34,040 nucleotides of DNA from Candidatus Eisenbacteria bacterium. GTDB lineage: Bacteria; Desulfobacterota; Binatia; DP-6. The stretch spans positions 1-34,040 of the forward strand of contig DATJZY010000073.1 of NCBI GenBank assembly GCA_035577985.1. Reading direction: 5' to 3'. The notes beneath the pieces are model-generated. The model made no database searches and was not told the DNA's origin. It saw only the letters and a list, made by a program, of their open reading frames with translations. Both the position numbers and the translations under genes were made by a program. Of the stretch, positions 24,546 to 32,736 are shown piece by piece. Numbering within the stretch: the stretch's first letter is position 1; every line of letters starts with the position of its first letter.

Positions 24546-24719
24546 TCAGGTTGCGAGCAGTTCCAAGGTCGCCGCGTCGAGCCATTGCAGGTCGTCGAGA
24601 GACAGGACGAGCGAATGGTCGGGACGCGCGAACACACCGACGAAGCGCCGGAAGACGGTTTGGAATCGATCGTTCGTCTCAGTTCCGGGCACCGGCGGGT
24701 GCGGTCCGATCACGACCTC
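24546..24719 (-). pseudogene. fragment of a large AAA-ATPase regulator or multisensor kinase
   Basis: The minus-strand frame ends in VVIGPHPPVPG, NDRFQTVFRRFVGVFARPDH and LVLSLDDLQWLDAATLELL, then a stop. This is typical of the ATPase domain (Walker B LFLDDLQWAD region) of predicted-ATPase proteins fused to Ser/Thr or histidine kinases. Walker A and everything else are absent, and upstream residues are not protein-like, so it is a fragment about 58 residues long. Confidence 0.6.
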
Positions 24720-24795
24720 GCGCTCGCCTCTCGACTCGGCGCACGGACACGCCACTCTCCGCCCCCCGAGTACCTGCCGTGACTGACCGCTGAGC

Positions 24796-24831
24796 TGTCG
24801 ACATGTCGGCAGGCGAGCCGATCCGCCGACA
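24796..24831. promoter_or_regulatory. paired enhancer-like palindromes, module F
   Basis: TGTCGA-CATG-TCGGCA (24796-24811) fits the consensus fully. AGCCGA-TCCG-CCGACA (24816-24831) lies exactly 20 bp on. Together they form a 38-bp dyad nearly identical to the one at 30399-30436. Centres are 112 and 92 bp before the -24 GG at 24916. Confidence 0.6.
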
Positions 24832-24915
24832 GCGTCCGTCTGCGTCTCACGGCGAGGACACCTCCCAGCCTCGGCCCGACGGTGCCCACGCGCGATGCTG
24901 CGGAACCAGCCTGCC

Positions 24916-24929
24916 GGCACGCGCGTTGC
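24916..24929 (+). promoter_or_regulatory. sigma-54 promoter candidate, orphan (module F)
   Basis: GGCACG-CGCG-TTGC, followed by TTTT, is a full match to the -24/-12 core. Downstream there is a good GGAGG-ATG at 24949-24963, but the ORF stops after four codons. The next intact gene is the kinase at 25326. Confidence 0.55.
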
Positions 24930-24960
24930 TTTTCGCCCACCAAGGCACGGAGGTACGGCG

Positions 24961-25063
24961 ATGCCCACACCGTGATGTCGAACCGGCGGACGTTCCCGTG
25001 AAGCTCGGCCTCTTCGACCCGCGCCACGTCGACTGGCACGGCAGAAAGCGCCGAGGTCGTTGA
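24961..25063 (+). pseudogene. possible broken short gene after module F promoter
   Basis: ATG 24961 has GGAGG seven bases upstream but reads only MPTP before a stop. In another frame the sequence continues as DVPVKLGLFDPRHVDWHGRK to a stop at 25063, which looks somewhat protein-like. A frameshifted small gene driven by the upstream promoter would explain this, but I recognise no family and the evidence is thin. Confidence 0.22.
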
Positions 25064-25129
25064 AGCGCACGAAGAGTGAGGAACGGCCGGGCCGCGGTTC
25101 GCACCGCCGAGCGGGCCGCGACGGCGCCG

Positions 25130-25310
25130 ACCTGGATGCCGTCTTCGCGCCGTTCTATACGGGCAAGCTGCAACACACGGACATGGGGCACCGCCATCGA
25201 CCGTTGATCGTCGTAGCCCCAGGGCGGTCGGCTGGGGGTCGAAACGACGAAGCCCGGGGTGACGCTCCGCTCCGGTCTCCCCACGGCGACGAAGGCGTCC
25301 GCCTGACGAA
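25130..25310 (+). pseudogene. second 3' remnant of a FixL-like histidine kinase
   Basis: The DNA from GACCTGGATGCCGTCTTC onward aligns with 22145-22333 of the intact kinase: DLDAVFAPFYTGK matches LPRLFNAFYTTK, then the ACATGGGGC / GCATGGGGC glycine box, the ATCGTCGTAGCCC / ATCATCGAGGCCC strand, and an ending with CTGACG / GTGACG. The reading frame is broken by several small indels. It ends 16 bp before the next intact kinase gene. Confidence 0.55.
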
Positions 25311-25325
25311 CCCGGAGGTGCGGTG

Positions 25326-26804
25326 ATGTCGTCGAGCCGCGTGACCGCAAGCGTGCAGGGTTACGGCCTCGCCGTCGTCTCCGTGGCCGCGGCCATCGGC
25401 ACCGGGGTCCTCGCTCGATCGCTGGGAATCGAGCAAGTCGAGTTGCCGCTGGTTCTGATGGCCGTCGCCGTGACGGTCTGGAACGCGGGGCTGCCGGCCG
25501 GCCTGGCGGCCGTCGTCCTGTCGGCGCTGGGCTTCGACTACTTCTTCATCGAGCCGCTGTACGAGTTCGACTTCTCCCCGGTTCAACGACCGCTGGTGGT
25601 CGTCGTTTTCGTCTTCGCGCTCGTGATCGCGACGTTCAGCGCGCATCGGCGCCGCGTCGAGCGCGAACTGCGCGAGGCCAGCGCCGCGCTGGAGCGGGAG
25701 GTGGCCGAGCGAACCCGGCAAGCCCGCCTGCTCGACCTCACGCACGACTCGATCTTCGTGGACGACTGGAACAACGTCATCACGTACTGGAACCGCGGCG
25801 CCGAGGAGCTCTATGGATGGACGGCCCAGCAGGCCGTCGGGCAGTACGCGCACGAGCTCCTGCGGACGGTGTTCAGCGTCCCGGTCGAGGAGATCCGGGC
25901 CGAGCTCCTGCGGACCGATCGCTGGGAAGGCGAGCTGCAGAAGACCCGGAAGGATGGAACGCAGGTGACGGTGGCCACGCGGTGGTCGCTGTTCCGGGAC
26001 GCGGCCGACCGGCCCGTCGCCATTCTCGCGAGCGACAACGACATCACGGACCGCAGGCGCCGGGAGGAGGAGATCGGGAAGCTGAACGAGTCTCTGGCGA
26101 GGCGCACCACCGAGCTGCAGGCCACCAACAAGGAGCTGGAGGCATTCGCCTATTCCATCTCCCACGACCTGCGGGCGCCGCTCCGCCACGTCGCCGGCTA
26201 TGCCGAGCTGCTCCAGAAGAACGCCGCCGCCCAGATGGACGACAAGAGCCGGCGGTACATGACGCTGATCGTCGAAGCTGCCAAGCGCATGGGCAATCTC
26301 ATCGACGATCTGCTCGCCTTCTCGCGGATCGGCCGCGCCGAGACGCGCAAGACCCGGGTGAGCCTCGACGCGCTCGTCAGGGAGGCCATGGAGGAGGTGC
26401 GCCCGGAGACCGAGGGCCGCGACATCACCTGGGCCGTCGGCGCCCTGCCCGACGTCTACGCCGACCGCGCCATGCTCCGCCTGGCGCTCGTGAACCTGAT
26501 GTCGAACGCAATCAAGTTCACGCGCACCCGCCCGCAGGCGAAGATCGAGATCGGCCCCACGGACACCGACGACGGCGCGATCGGCGTCTTCGTCCGGGAC
26601 AACGGCGTCGGCTTCGACATGCGGTACGCCAGCAAGCTGTTCGGGGTGTTCCAGCGGCTGCACTCCGCGGACGCCTTCGAAGGGACCGGAATCGGCCTCG
26701 CCACCGTGCAACGCATAGTCCAGCGTCATGGCGGCCGCGTGTGGGCGGAGGGGGTGGTCGACGGGGGGGCGACCTTCTGTTTCTCGCTTCCGAAGTCGTG
26801 GTAG
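25326..26804 (+). CDS. DUF4118-PAS sensor histidine kinase, phytochrome-like kinase core
   Basis: The 492-residue protein starts with four transmembrane helices carrying [14 protein letters not shown], the KdpD-like DUF4118 hallmark. A coiled linker, one PAS domain ([23 protein letters not shown]), a HisKA domain with [18 protein letters not shown] (phospho-acceptor H280) and a HATPase ([26 protein letters not shown]) follow. The kinase core is of the bacteriophytochrome type, which often pairs with Rcp1-like receivers, and one is encoded 10 bp downstream. GGAGGTG lies five bases before ATG 25326; GTG 25323 is also possible. The ligand is unknown. Confidence 0.92.
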   Translation: MSSSRVTASVQGYGLAVVSVAAAIGTGVLARSLGIEQVELPLVLMAVAVTVWNAGLPAGLAAVVLSALGFDYFFIEPLYEFDFSPVQRPLVVVVFVFALVIATFSAHRRRVERELREASAALEREVAERTRQARLLDLTHDSIFVDDWNNVITYWNRGAEELYGWTAQQAVGQYAHELLRTVFSVPVEEIRAELLRTDRWEGELQKTRKDGTQVTVATRWSLFRDAADRPVAILASDNDITDRRRREEEIGKLNESLARRTTELQATNKELEAFAYSISHDLRAPLRHVAGYAELLQKNAAAQMDDKSRRYMTLIVEAAKRMGNLIDDLLAFSRIGRAETRKTRVSLDALVREAMEEVRPETEGRDITWAVGALPDVYADRAMLRLALVNLMSNAIKFTRTRPQAKIEIGPTDTDDGAIGVFVRDNGVGFDMRYASKLFGVFQRLHSADAFEGTGIGLATVQRIVQRHGGRVWAEGVVDGGATFCFSLPKSW

Positions 26805-26814
26805 GAATCCGGGC

Positions 26815-27276
26815 ATGACGGAGCTCGGACGAATCCTGATGGTCGAGGACGATCCCAACGACGTGGAGCTGACGATGACCGCCCTCGCCGAATACAACCT
26901 CGCCAACGAGGTCGTGGTCACGGGCGACGGCGCCGAGGCGCTCGATTATCTGTACTGCCGCGGCAGCTTCGCCGGCCGCACCACCGACAACCCAGCCGTC
27001 TTGCTCCTCGATCTCAAGCTGCCCAAGGTGGACGGCCTCGAGGTGCTGCGGCAGATCAAGGCCGACGAGAAGCTGCGGGTGATTCCGGTGGTGGTGCTCA
27101 CCTCGTCGCGGGAGGAGCGCGACCTCGTGGAGAGCTATCGGCTGGGGGTGAACGCCTACGTGGTGAAGCCGGTCGACTTTCACGAGTTCGTCAACGCAAT
27201 AAAGGAGCTGGGTGTCTTCTGGGCCGTCATCAACCAGCCCCCGCCGGGCAGCATCCGCAAGGGGCCGCAGACGTAG
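26815..27276 (+). CDS. Rcp1-like single-domain response regulator
   Basis: The 153-residue receiver has the acidic pair EDD (11-13), phospho-acceptor D66 in [13 protein letters not shown]96 and K118. The long loop [18 protein letters not shown] is typical of the cyanobacterial Rcp1 family that partners phytochrome-like kinases. It begins 10 bp after the kinase stop and ends 7 bp before the next gene, so the three genes form one unit. It has no output domain and probably relays phosphate to another protein. Confidence 0.93.
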   Translation: MTELGRILMVEDDPNDVELTMTALAEYNLANEVVVTGDGAEALDYLYCRGSFAGRTTDNPAVLLLDLKLPKVDGLEVLRQIKADEKLRVIPVVVLTSSREERDLVESYRLGVNAYVVKPVDFHEFVNAIKELGVFWAVINQPPPGSIRKGPQT

Positions 27277-27283
27277 GCCACGC

Positions 27284-30200
27284 GTGACATTCCCGCTTGG
27301 AATCCTCCATCCGCCGCCGACGACGTCGCCGCTTCGGATCCTGCATCTGGAGGACAATCCGGCCGATGCCGAGCTGATCCACGCGGCGCTGGAGAACGAC
27401 GGCATCGTCGCCGACGTGACGCGGGTCGAGACCCAGGCGGACTTCCTGGCGGCCCTCGCCGAGGGCTTCGACGTCATCCTCGCCGACCACACCCTGCCGG
27501 GCTTCGACGGGCTGTCGGCGCTGAAGCTCGCCGCGCAAGTCTGTCCCCACGTCCCGTTCATCTTCGTGTCGGGAACGCTGGGCGAAGAGGTCGCCATCGA
27601 GGCGATGAAGTTCGGGGCGATCGACTACGTCCTGAAGGAGCGCCTCTCCCGCATCGGCCCCTCGGTGCAGCGCGCGCTGCGCGAGGCCAGGGAGCGGGAG
27701 GAGCGGCAGCGGGCCGAGACGGTGCTGGCCGGCGAGAAGCGACTGCTGGAGCAGATTGCCCGGGGCGGTTCCCTCCCGGTGATTCTCGATGGTCTCTGCC
27801 GGCTGGTCGAAGAGCTCTCGCCGGGGTCGCTCGCCTCGATCCTGCTCGTCGACGCCGACGGCCGCCGGCTCCGGCACGGTGCCGCACCCAGCCTGCCCAG
27901 GAGCTACGTCGAGGCGATCGACGGCATGCGCATCGGTCCCATGGCCGGCTCCTGCGGCACGGCGGTCCATCGCAACGAGCCGGTGATCGTCGCCGACATC
28001 GCGAACGATCCGCTGTGGGCCGCCCAGCGCGCGCTCGCGCTGCCGCACGGGCTCCGCGCATGCTGGTCGACGCCGGTGCGCGCCTCGGACGGACGCGTGC
28101 TGGCGAGCGTCGCCGTCTATGCCCGGCAGCCCCGCCGCCCCACGGCGTCGCAGCAGAAGATCATCGAGCGGGTCACCGATCTCGCCAGCATTGCGATCGA
28201 GCGCAAGCGAGCCGAGGAGGAGCGCCAGGCCCACCTGTGGTTCCTCGAGAGCATGGACCGCGTCAACCGGGCGATTCAGAGCACCAACGATCTCGAACGG
28301 ATGATGAGCGACGTGCTCGAGGCGGTCCTGCACATCTTCGGCTGCGATCGCGCATGGCTCGTGTATCCGTGCGATCCGGACGCGACCTCCTGGCGCGTGC
28401 CGATGGAGCACACCCGGGCCGAGTTCCCCGGCGCGTTCGCGCTGGGTCACGAGATGCCCGTCGACCCGGAGACCGCCGCCGTTTTCGAGCGGGTGCGGGC
28501 GTCCACGGCCCCGGTGCGATTCGGGCCGGGTTCGGACCACGCCCTGCCGTCGGAACCGGCGCGGCGTTTCGGCATCCGGTCCATGATCGCCATGGCGATC
28601 CGTCCGAAGGGCGACCTGTCGTACATGCTGGGTCTCCACCAGTGCTCCTCGTCGCGCGTATGGACGCCGCCCGAAGAGCGCCTGTTCCAGGAGATCGGCC
28701 GCCGGCTGGAGGACGCGCTGACCGGCGTGCTCATCCTTCGCGACCTCCGCGAGAGCGAGCGCCGGCTTGAGGAGGCCCAGCGGATCGCTCACGTGGGGTA
28801 CTGGGAGCGCGATCTCGTGACCGATCGCTACACGTTGTCGGAGGAGACCCTTCGGATCTTCGGGCTCCCGCTGCAGCACCGCAGCCTGGACGCCAACGAG
28901 ATCCAGGAGCTACTCCTGCCGGCCGATCGCGAGCGGCAGGTGACGGGAGTGGCGCAGGCGCTGCCGGGCGGCGGGCGATATGAACTCGAGTACCGCCTCA
29001 GGCGTCCGGGCGGCGAGGTGCGCTTCATTCACGGCTGGGGCGACAACCTGTGCGACGAGTCGGGCCAGCCGATCCGCATGTTCGGGACGCTGCAGGACAT
29101 CACGGAGCGCAAGCTCGCCGAGCAGCGGGTCCTGGCCCAACACGCTGTGACCCAGATCCTGGCGGCCGTGACGAGCCTCGAAGAGGCGACCCCCAGGGTC
29201 TTGCAGGCATTGTGCGAATCGCTGCTCTGGGACGTGGGAGCGCTGTGGCGCATCGACCGGGAGGCCGGCGTGCTGCGATGCGTGGAGCTCTGGCACAGCA
29301 ACGCCGTCGACGTTCCGGAATTCGAAGCGGCCAGTCGCGAGCGCACGCTTCCGCGCGGAATCGGGCTGCCGGGTCGCGTCTGGGCAAATGGGGAACCGGT
29401 CTACATGCCGGACGTCGTGAACGAACCCGGCTTCGTGCGAGCGTCCATCGCTGCCCGCGAGCTCCTGCACGCCGGGTTCGGCGTGCCGATCATCCTCGGT
29501 CACGACGTGCTCGGCGTCATGGAGTTCTTCAGCAGGGACATCCGGCAACGCGACCCGGGTGTGCTCGAGATGATGGCCATGATCGGCAGTCAGATCGGCC
29601 AGTTCATCGAGCGGAAGTCGGCCGAAGACGCGCTGGCGCACGCCCGTGCCGAGCTCGCTCACGTCGCCCGCGTGGCGACGCTGGGAGAGATGAGTGCCTC
29701 GATCGCGCACGAGATCAGCCAACCGCTGGCCGCGGTGTCGAACAACGCCAGCGCGTGCCTCAACTGGCTCGACGCCGGGAACCTCGAGGAAGCGCGGCAA
29801 TCGGCCGAGCTCGTCGTCGAGGAGGGCCACCGCGCCGGGGAGATCATCGGCCGCATCCGTGCACTCGCCAAGAAGGACCCGCCGCGGAAGGACGCCGTAG
29901 AGGTCAACACGATCATCGTCGAGGTCATAGCCCTGCTCCGCCACGAGATGCGCGGCCACGGTGTGTCGGTGCGGACCGGGCTGGGCGAGGACCTGCCGCC
30001 GGTGCTGGCGGATCGCATCCAGCTACAACAGGTGCTCGTCAACCTGATGATGAACGCGATCGAGGCAATGAGCGCCAACGGCCAGGCGCCGCGCGAGCTG
30101 TCGATCGCGTCCATGCCGTCCGACGCGGACGCCGTGCTGATCAGCGTCGCGGATTCGGGCCCGGGGCTCAGTCCGTCGATTCGCGATCGACTGTTCAAGG

Positions 30201-30370
30201 CATTCCAGACGACCAAGCCGCAGGGCATGGGGATGGGGCTGGCGATCAGTCTATCGATCGTGGAATCGCACGGCGGGCGGCTGTGGGCGACGGCCAACGA
30301 CCCGCGCGGCGCCGTGTTCCATCTGACGCTGCCGATCGGCGTCGAGCCGGACGCCGGACGCGGCCGATAA
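27284..30370 (+). CDS. multisensor hybrid histidine kinase (receiver-GAF-GAF-PAS-GAF-HisKA-HATPase)
   Basis: The 1028-residue soluble protein has an N-terminal receiver (LHLEDNPADAE, phospho-acceptor D68 in VILADHTLPGFDG). Two GAF domains follow (about 150-310 and 330-490), then a PAS domain (AHVGYWERDLVTDRYTLSEE), a third GAF (about 620-770), and a FixL-like HisKA with SIAHEISQPLAAV (phospho-acceptor H809). The HATPase ends GMGMGLAISLSIVESHGGRLWA. GTG 27284 is the chosen start, eight bases after the previous stop; an ATG at 27212 would overlap the receiver gene by 65 nt. The N-terminal receiver could accept phosphate from the upstream kinase via the Rcp1-like protein. Cytoplasmic; the ligands are unknown. 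Confidence 0.9.
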   Translation: MTFPLGILHPPPTTSPLRILHLEDNPADAELIHAALENDGIVADVTRVETQADFLAALAEGFDVILADHTLPGFDGLSALKLAAQVCPHVPFIFVSGTLGEEVAIEAMKFGAIDYVLKERLSRIGPSVQRALREAREREERQRAETVLAGEKRLLEQIARGGSLPVILDGLCRLVEELSPGSLASILLVDADGRRLRHGAAPSLPRSYVEAIDGMRIGPMAGSCGTAVHRNEPVIVADIANDPLWAAQRALALPHGLRACWSTPVRASDGRVLASVAVYARQPRRPTASQQKIIERVTDLASIAIERKRAEEERQAHLWFLESMDRVNRAIQSTNDLERMMSDVLEAVLHIFGCDRAWLVYPCDPDATSWRVPMEHTRAEFPGAFALGHEMPVDPETAAVFERVRASTAPVRFGPGSDHALPSEPARRFGIRSMIAMAIRPKGDLSYMLGLHQCSSSRVWTPPEERLFQEIGRRLEDALTGVLILRDLRESERRLEEAQRIAHVGYWERDLVTDRYTLSEETLRIFGLPLQHRSLDANEIQELLLPADRERQVTGVAQALPGGGRYELEYRLRRPGGEVRFIHGWGDNLCDESGQPIRMFGTLQDITERKLAEQRVLAQHAVTQILAAVTSLEEATPRVLQALCESLLWDVGALWRIDREAGVLRCVELWHSNAVDVPEFEAASRERTLPRGIGLPGRVWANGEPVYMPDVVNEPGFVRASIAARELLHAGFGVPIILGHDVLGVMEFFSRDIRQRDPGVLEMMAMIGSQIGQFIERKSAEDALAHARAELAHVARVATLGEMSASIAHEISQPLAAVSNNASACLNWLDAGNLEEARQSAELVVEEGHRAGEIIGRIRALAKKDPPRKDAVEVNTIIVEVIALLRHEMRGHGVSVRTGLGEDLPPVLADRIQLQQVLVNLMMNAIEAMSANGQAPRELSIASMPSDADAVLISVADSGPGLSPSIRDRLFKAFQTTKPQGMGMGLAISLSIVESHGGRLWATANDPRGAVFHLTLPIGVEPDAGRGR

Positions 30371-30399
30371 GACCCGCCGCGCGGACGGTCATCACGAGC

Positions 30400-30435
30400 T
30401 GTCGACATGTCGGCATGCCAGCCGACCAGTCGACA
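30400..30435. promoter_or_regulatory. paired enhancer-like palindromes, module G distal copy
   Basis: TGTCGA-CATG-TCGGCA and AGCCGA-CCAG-TCGACA are 20 bp apart. The whole 38-bp element 30399-30436 is an extended dyad: CTGTCGAC and GTCGACAG form perfect outer arms, GTCGGC and GCCGAC inner arms. About 75 bp on, GGCACC-GCAG-TGC has one base too few for a -24/-12 promoter. Confidence 0.55.
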
Positions 30436-30657
30436 GGCTCCGTCCGAGCTGCCGCCGATGGCCCTCCCGCCCTCGACCCCATGGCGAGCGACGCGCGATG
30501 TTACGGCACCGCAGTGCCCCCGCGATGCCCGCGAACGAAGCCGCGGAGCCACGGGGCGGGACGTCGCTTCGCTCGAGTTGCGTGAACCGGGTGAAGGCAC
30601 TGGCCCGGCATCGTCCGGCGCGACTCCCTAGCATCTGTGGTGACAGCCCGATCGCGT

Positions 30658-30693
30658 TGCCGACATGACGACACGCGAGCCGATCCGTCGGCG
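30658..30693. promoter_or_regulatory. paired enhancer-like palindromes, module G proximal copy
   Basis: TGCCGA-CATG-ACGACA (one mismatch to consensus) and AGCCGA-TCCG-TCGGCG are 20 bp apart, 102 and 82 bp upstream of the -24 GG at 30768. The spacer sequences repeat those of module F, showing common descent. Confidence 0.55.
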
Positions 30694-30767
30694 TCCGAGT
30701 GTCCACGTCTCTCGTCGGACCTCCGTCCGGACGACGCACGGCGTGCGGTGGTACCCGACTGAACGTG

Positions 30768-30781
30768 GGCACGCCCGTTGC
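30768..30781 (+). promoter_or_regulatory. sigma-54 promoter candidate for aldehyde dehydrogenase-nuo unit (module G)
   Basis: GGCACG-CCCG-TTGC, followed by T, is a full match to the -24/-12 core with GG-N10-GC spacing. The next gene is the aldehyde dehydrogenase at 30977, then nuoA with a 19-bp gap. Confidence 0.6.
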
Positions 30782-30976
30782 TCCGTAGCCGAGTCCGAGA
30801 GCCCGAGACGAGAATGATGGCGGTCGGATGTCCGGCGGTAGGGCAACGGCTCACCCGGTCATCGCGAGGGCAACGCGCAGGGCCGCGTGCTCGGCGTGGA
30901 GAGGAGCTGAGGCAGTCGCTCGAGACAACCGGCCGCGTAGCCGACGAAACCCCACCCCCAAAAGGAAAGAGACCCG

Positions 30977-32344
30977 ATGGCATACCAGACGATCAATCCA
31001 TACACCGAGATGCTGCTCCAGACCTTCCCCGAGCACACGGACGCCGAGCTCGAGAAGTTCATCCAGACCGCTCAGAAGACCTACGAGGACGACTGGCGCC
31101 GGCGATCCCTGGCGGACCGGAAGGCGATCGTCGCCAGAGCGGCCTCGATTCTGCGGAACAAGATCGACGACTTCGCGAGGCTGGTCACGCTGGAGATGGG
31201 GAAGCTGTTCCGCGAGGCTCGAGCGGAGGTCGAGCTGAGCGCCGGCATTCTGGACTACTACGCCGACGGGGCGGCGGAGTTCCTCGCGCCGCAGAAGCTG
31301 CAGGTCAAACGGGGCGAGGCGGTGATCGAGAGCGCTCCCATCGGCGTGCTCTTCTGCGTGGAGCCGTGGAACTTCCCCTATTACCAGCTGGCGCGCGTCG
31401 CCGGCCCGAACCTGATGGCGGGCAATACGCTCATCGTGAAGCACGCGCCGAACGTGCCGCAGTGCGCGTTGGCCTTCGAGAAGCTCTTCCTCGACGCCGG
31501 CGCGCCGCGGGGTGCCTATGCGAACGTGTTCCTCTCGAACGACCAGGCGGCCAGGGCCATCGCGGACCCGCGCATCAGAGGTGTCGCGCTGACGGGCAGC
31601 GAACGGGCCGGGTCGGCGGTCGGTGCCGAGGCCGGGCAGGCGCTCAAAAAGAGCACCCTGGAGCTCGGCGGCAGCGATGCGTTCATCGTGTTGGACGACG
31701 CGGACATGGATACTGCGATCGCGCGCGGCCTGTGGGGGCGGATGAACAACACGGGAGAGTGTTGCGTGGCCGCCAAGCGGTTCATCCTCGACGCGAAGAT
31801 CGCCGATCCGTTCCTTCAGCGGTTCCGGGACGAGTTCGCAAAACTGGTCCCCGGGGACCCCTTCGACGCCAAGACGACACTCGGGCCTCTGTGTACGGCT
31901 GCCGCGCTCGAGCGTGTGTTGCAGCAGATCAAGGAGGCGGTCGACCACGGCGCCAAGGTGGTGACGGGTGGCAAGCGCCTCGAGCGTCCGGGGTACTTCC
32001 TCGCGCCGACCATTCTGACCGGCGTCGAGCCGGGCAATCCCGCCTACTACCAGGAGTTCTTCGCTCCCGTGGCGCTCGTGTTCCGTGTCGGTGGCGAGAA
32101 GGAAGCGGTGCGACTGGCAAACGACTCGCCCTATGGGTTGGGCGGCACCGTGATCACGCGGGACATCGAGCGGGGAAAGCGCGTCGCGCGTGAGATCGAT
32201 ACCGGCATGGTCTGGATCAACGAGTCGACCTGGACGGCGCCCGAGCTGCCGTTCGGAGGGGTGAAGAACTCCGGCTACGGGCGGGAGCTCTCGCAGCTCG
32301 GGATCGGCGAGTTCGTGAACAAGAAGCTGATCCGCGTGGCCTGA
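30977..32344 (+). CDS. NAD(P)-dependent aldehyde dehydrogenase, succinate-semialdehyde dehydrogenase type
   Basis: The 455-residue protein is the length of the short GabD/Sad-like class. GVLFCVEPWNFPYYQ and NTLIVKHAPNVPQ bind the cofactor. The catalytic glutamate is E229 in LELGGSDAF, and the nucleophile is C263 in NTGECCVAAKR, 34 residues later as expected. PFGGVKNSGYGRE is the C-terminal signature. It oxidises succinate semialdehyde or a related aldehyde to the acid in the cytoplasm. AAAGGAAAGAG lies upstream of ATG 30977. It is followed after 19 bp by nuoA, so NADH production and complex I genes may be co-expressed. Substrate assignment is by family resemblance only. Confidence 0.92.
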   Translation: MAYQTINPYTEMLLQTFPEHTDAELEKFIQTAQKTYEDDWRRRSLADRKAIVARAASILRNKIDDFARLVTLEMGKLFREARAEVELSAGILDYYADGAAEFLAPQKLQVKRGEAVIESAPIGVLFCVEPWNFPYYQLARVAGPNLMAGNTLIVKHAPNVPQCALAFEKLFLDAGAPRGAYANVFLSNDQAARAIADPRIRGVALTGSERAGSAVGAEAGQALKKSTLELGGSDAFIVLDDADMDTAIARGLWGRMNNTGECCVAAKRFILDAKIADPFLQRFRDEFAKLVPGDPFDAKTTLGPLCTAAALERVLQQIKEAVDHGAKVVTGGKRLERPGYFLAPTILTGVEPGNPAYYQEFFAPVALVFRVGGEKEAVRLANDSPYGLGGTVITRDIERGKRVAREIDTGMVWINESTWTAPELPFGGVKNSGYGRELSQLGIGEFVNKKLIRVA

Positions 32345-32363
32345 AGCTCGGGAAGGTCCGACG

Positions 32364-32720
32364 TTGAACCCGTACGCCGCACTGTCGATCAACGCCGCGC
32401 TGTGCGCGCTCGTGGCGACGCTCCTGCTGTTCATGAGCCGGATCCTCGGCCGCAGGCGCGGCAGCACGGTGAAGTACGAGATCTTCGAGACCGGCAACCC
32501 GCCCATCGGCTCGCTTCGCGGCACGCGGTTCCCGGTGAAGTTCTACCTCACGGCCATCCTCTTCATCGTCTTCGATATCGAGGTGGTGTTCATGTACCCG
32601 TGGGCCGTCGCCTACCGACAGCTCGGGTGGTTCGGTCTCGCGGAGATGGCGGTCTTCATGGGCGTTCTGGCTGGGGGCCTCGCCTACGTCTGGCGGGTCG
32701 GGGCGTTGGAATGGGACTGA
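32364..32720 (+). CDS. nuoA: NADH-quinone oxidoreductase subunit A
   Basis: The 118-residue protein has three transmembrane helices and the NuoA signatures KYEIFETGNPPIGS and FYLTAILFIVFDIEVVFMYPWAV. It is a membrane subunit of complex I next to the quinone site. The start is TTG 32364, seven bases after GGAAGG, a rare but well-supported start codon. It follows the aldehyde dehydrogenase by 19 bp and precedes nuoH by 16 bp. The usual nuoB, C, D and E-G genes are absent between A and H. Confidence 0.96.
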   Translation: MNPYAALSINAALCALVATLLLFMSRILGRRRGSTVKYEIFETGNPPIGSLRGTRFPVKFYLTAILFIVFDIEVVFMYPWAVAYRQLGWFGLAEMAVFMGVLAGGLAYVWRVGALEWD

Positions 32721-32736
32721 CGCCCGGGGAACGCCG

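Larger units (their letters stand above)
30371..30976. other. 606-bp regulatory region before aldehyde dehydrogenase
   Basis: No gene is evident. The region holds two paired-palindrome elements (30400-30435 and 30658-30693), one intact -24/-12 promoter (30768-30781) and one defective version at about 30505-30517 (GG-N9-GC spacing). The leader after the intact promoter would be about 184 nt and shows no recognisable riboswitch. Confidence 0.6.

Noticed and set aside
24795..30694. 38-bp dyads at 24795, 30399 and 30657 as REP, MITE or structured RNA elements
   Set aside because: The inner and outer arms resolve into two 16-bp sites 20 bp apart. The similarity extends about 100 bp to a -24/-12 box, and the pattern recurs with different spacers elsewhere. 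Regulatory sites fit better, though spread as a mobile element is not excluded.
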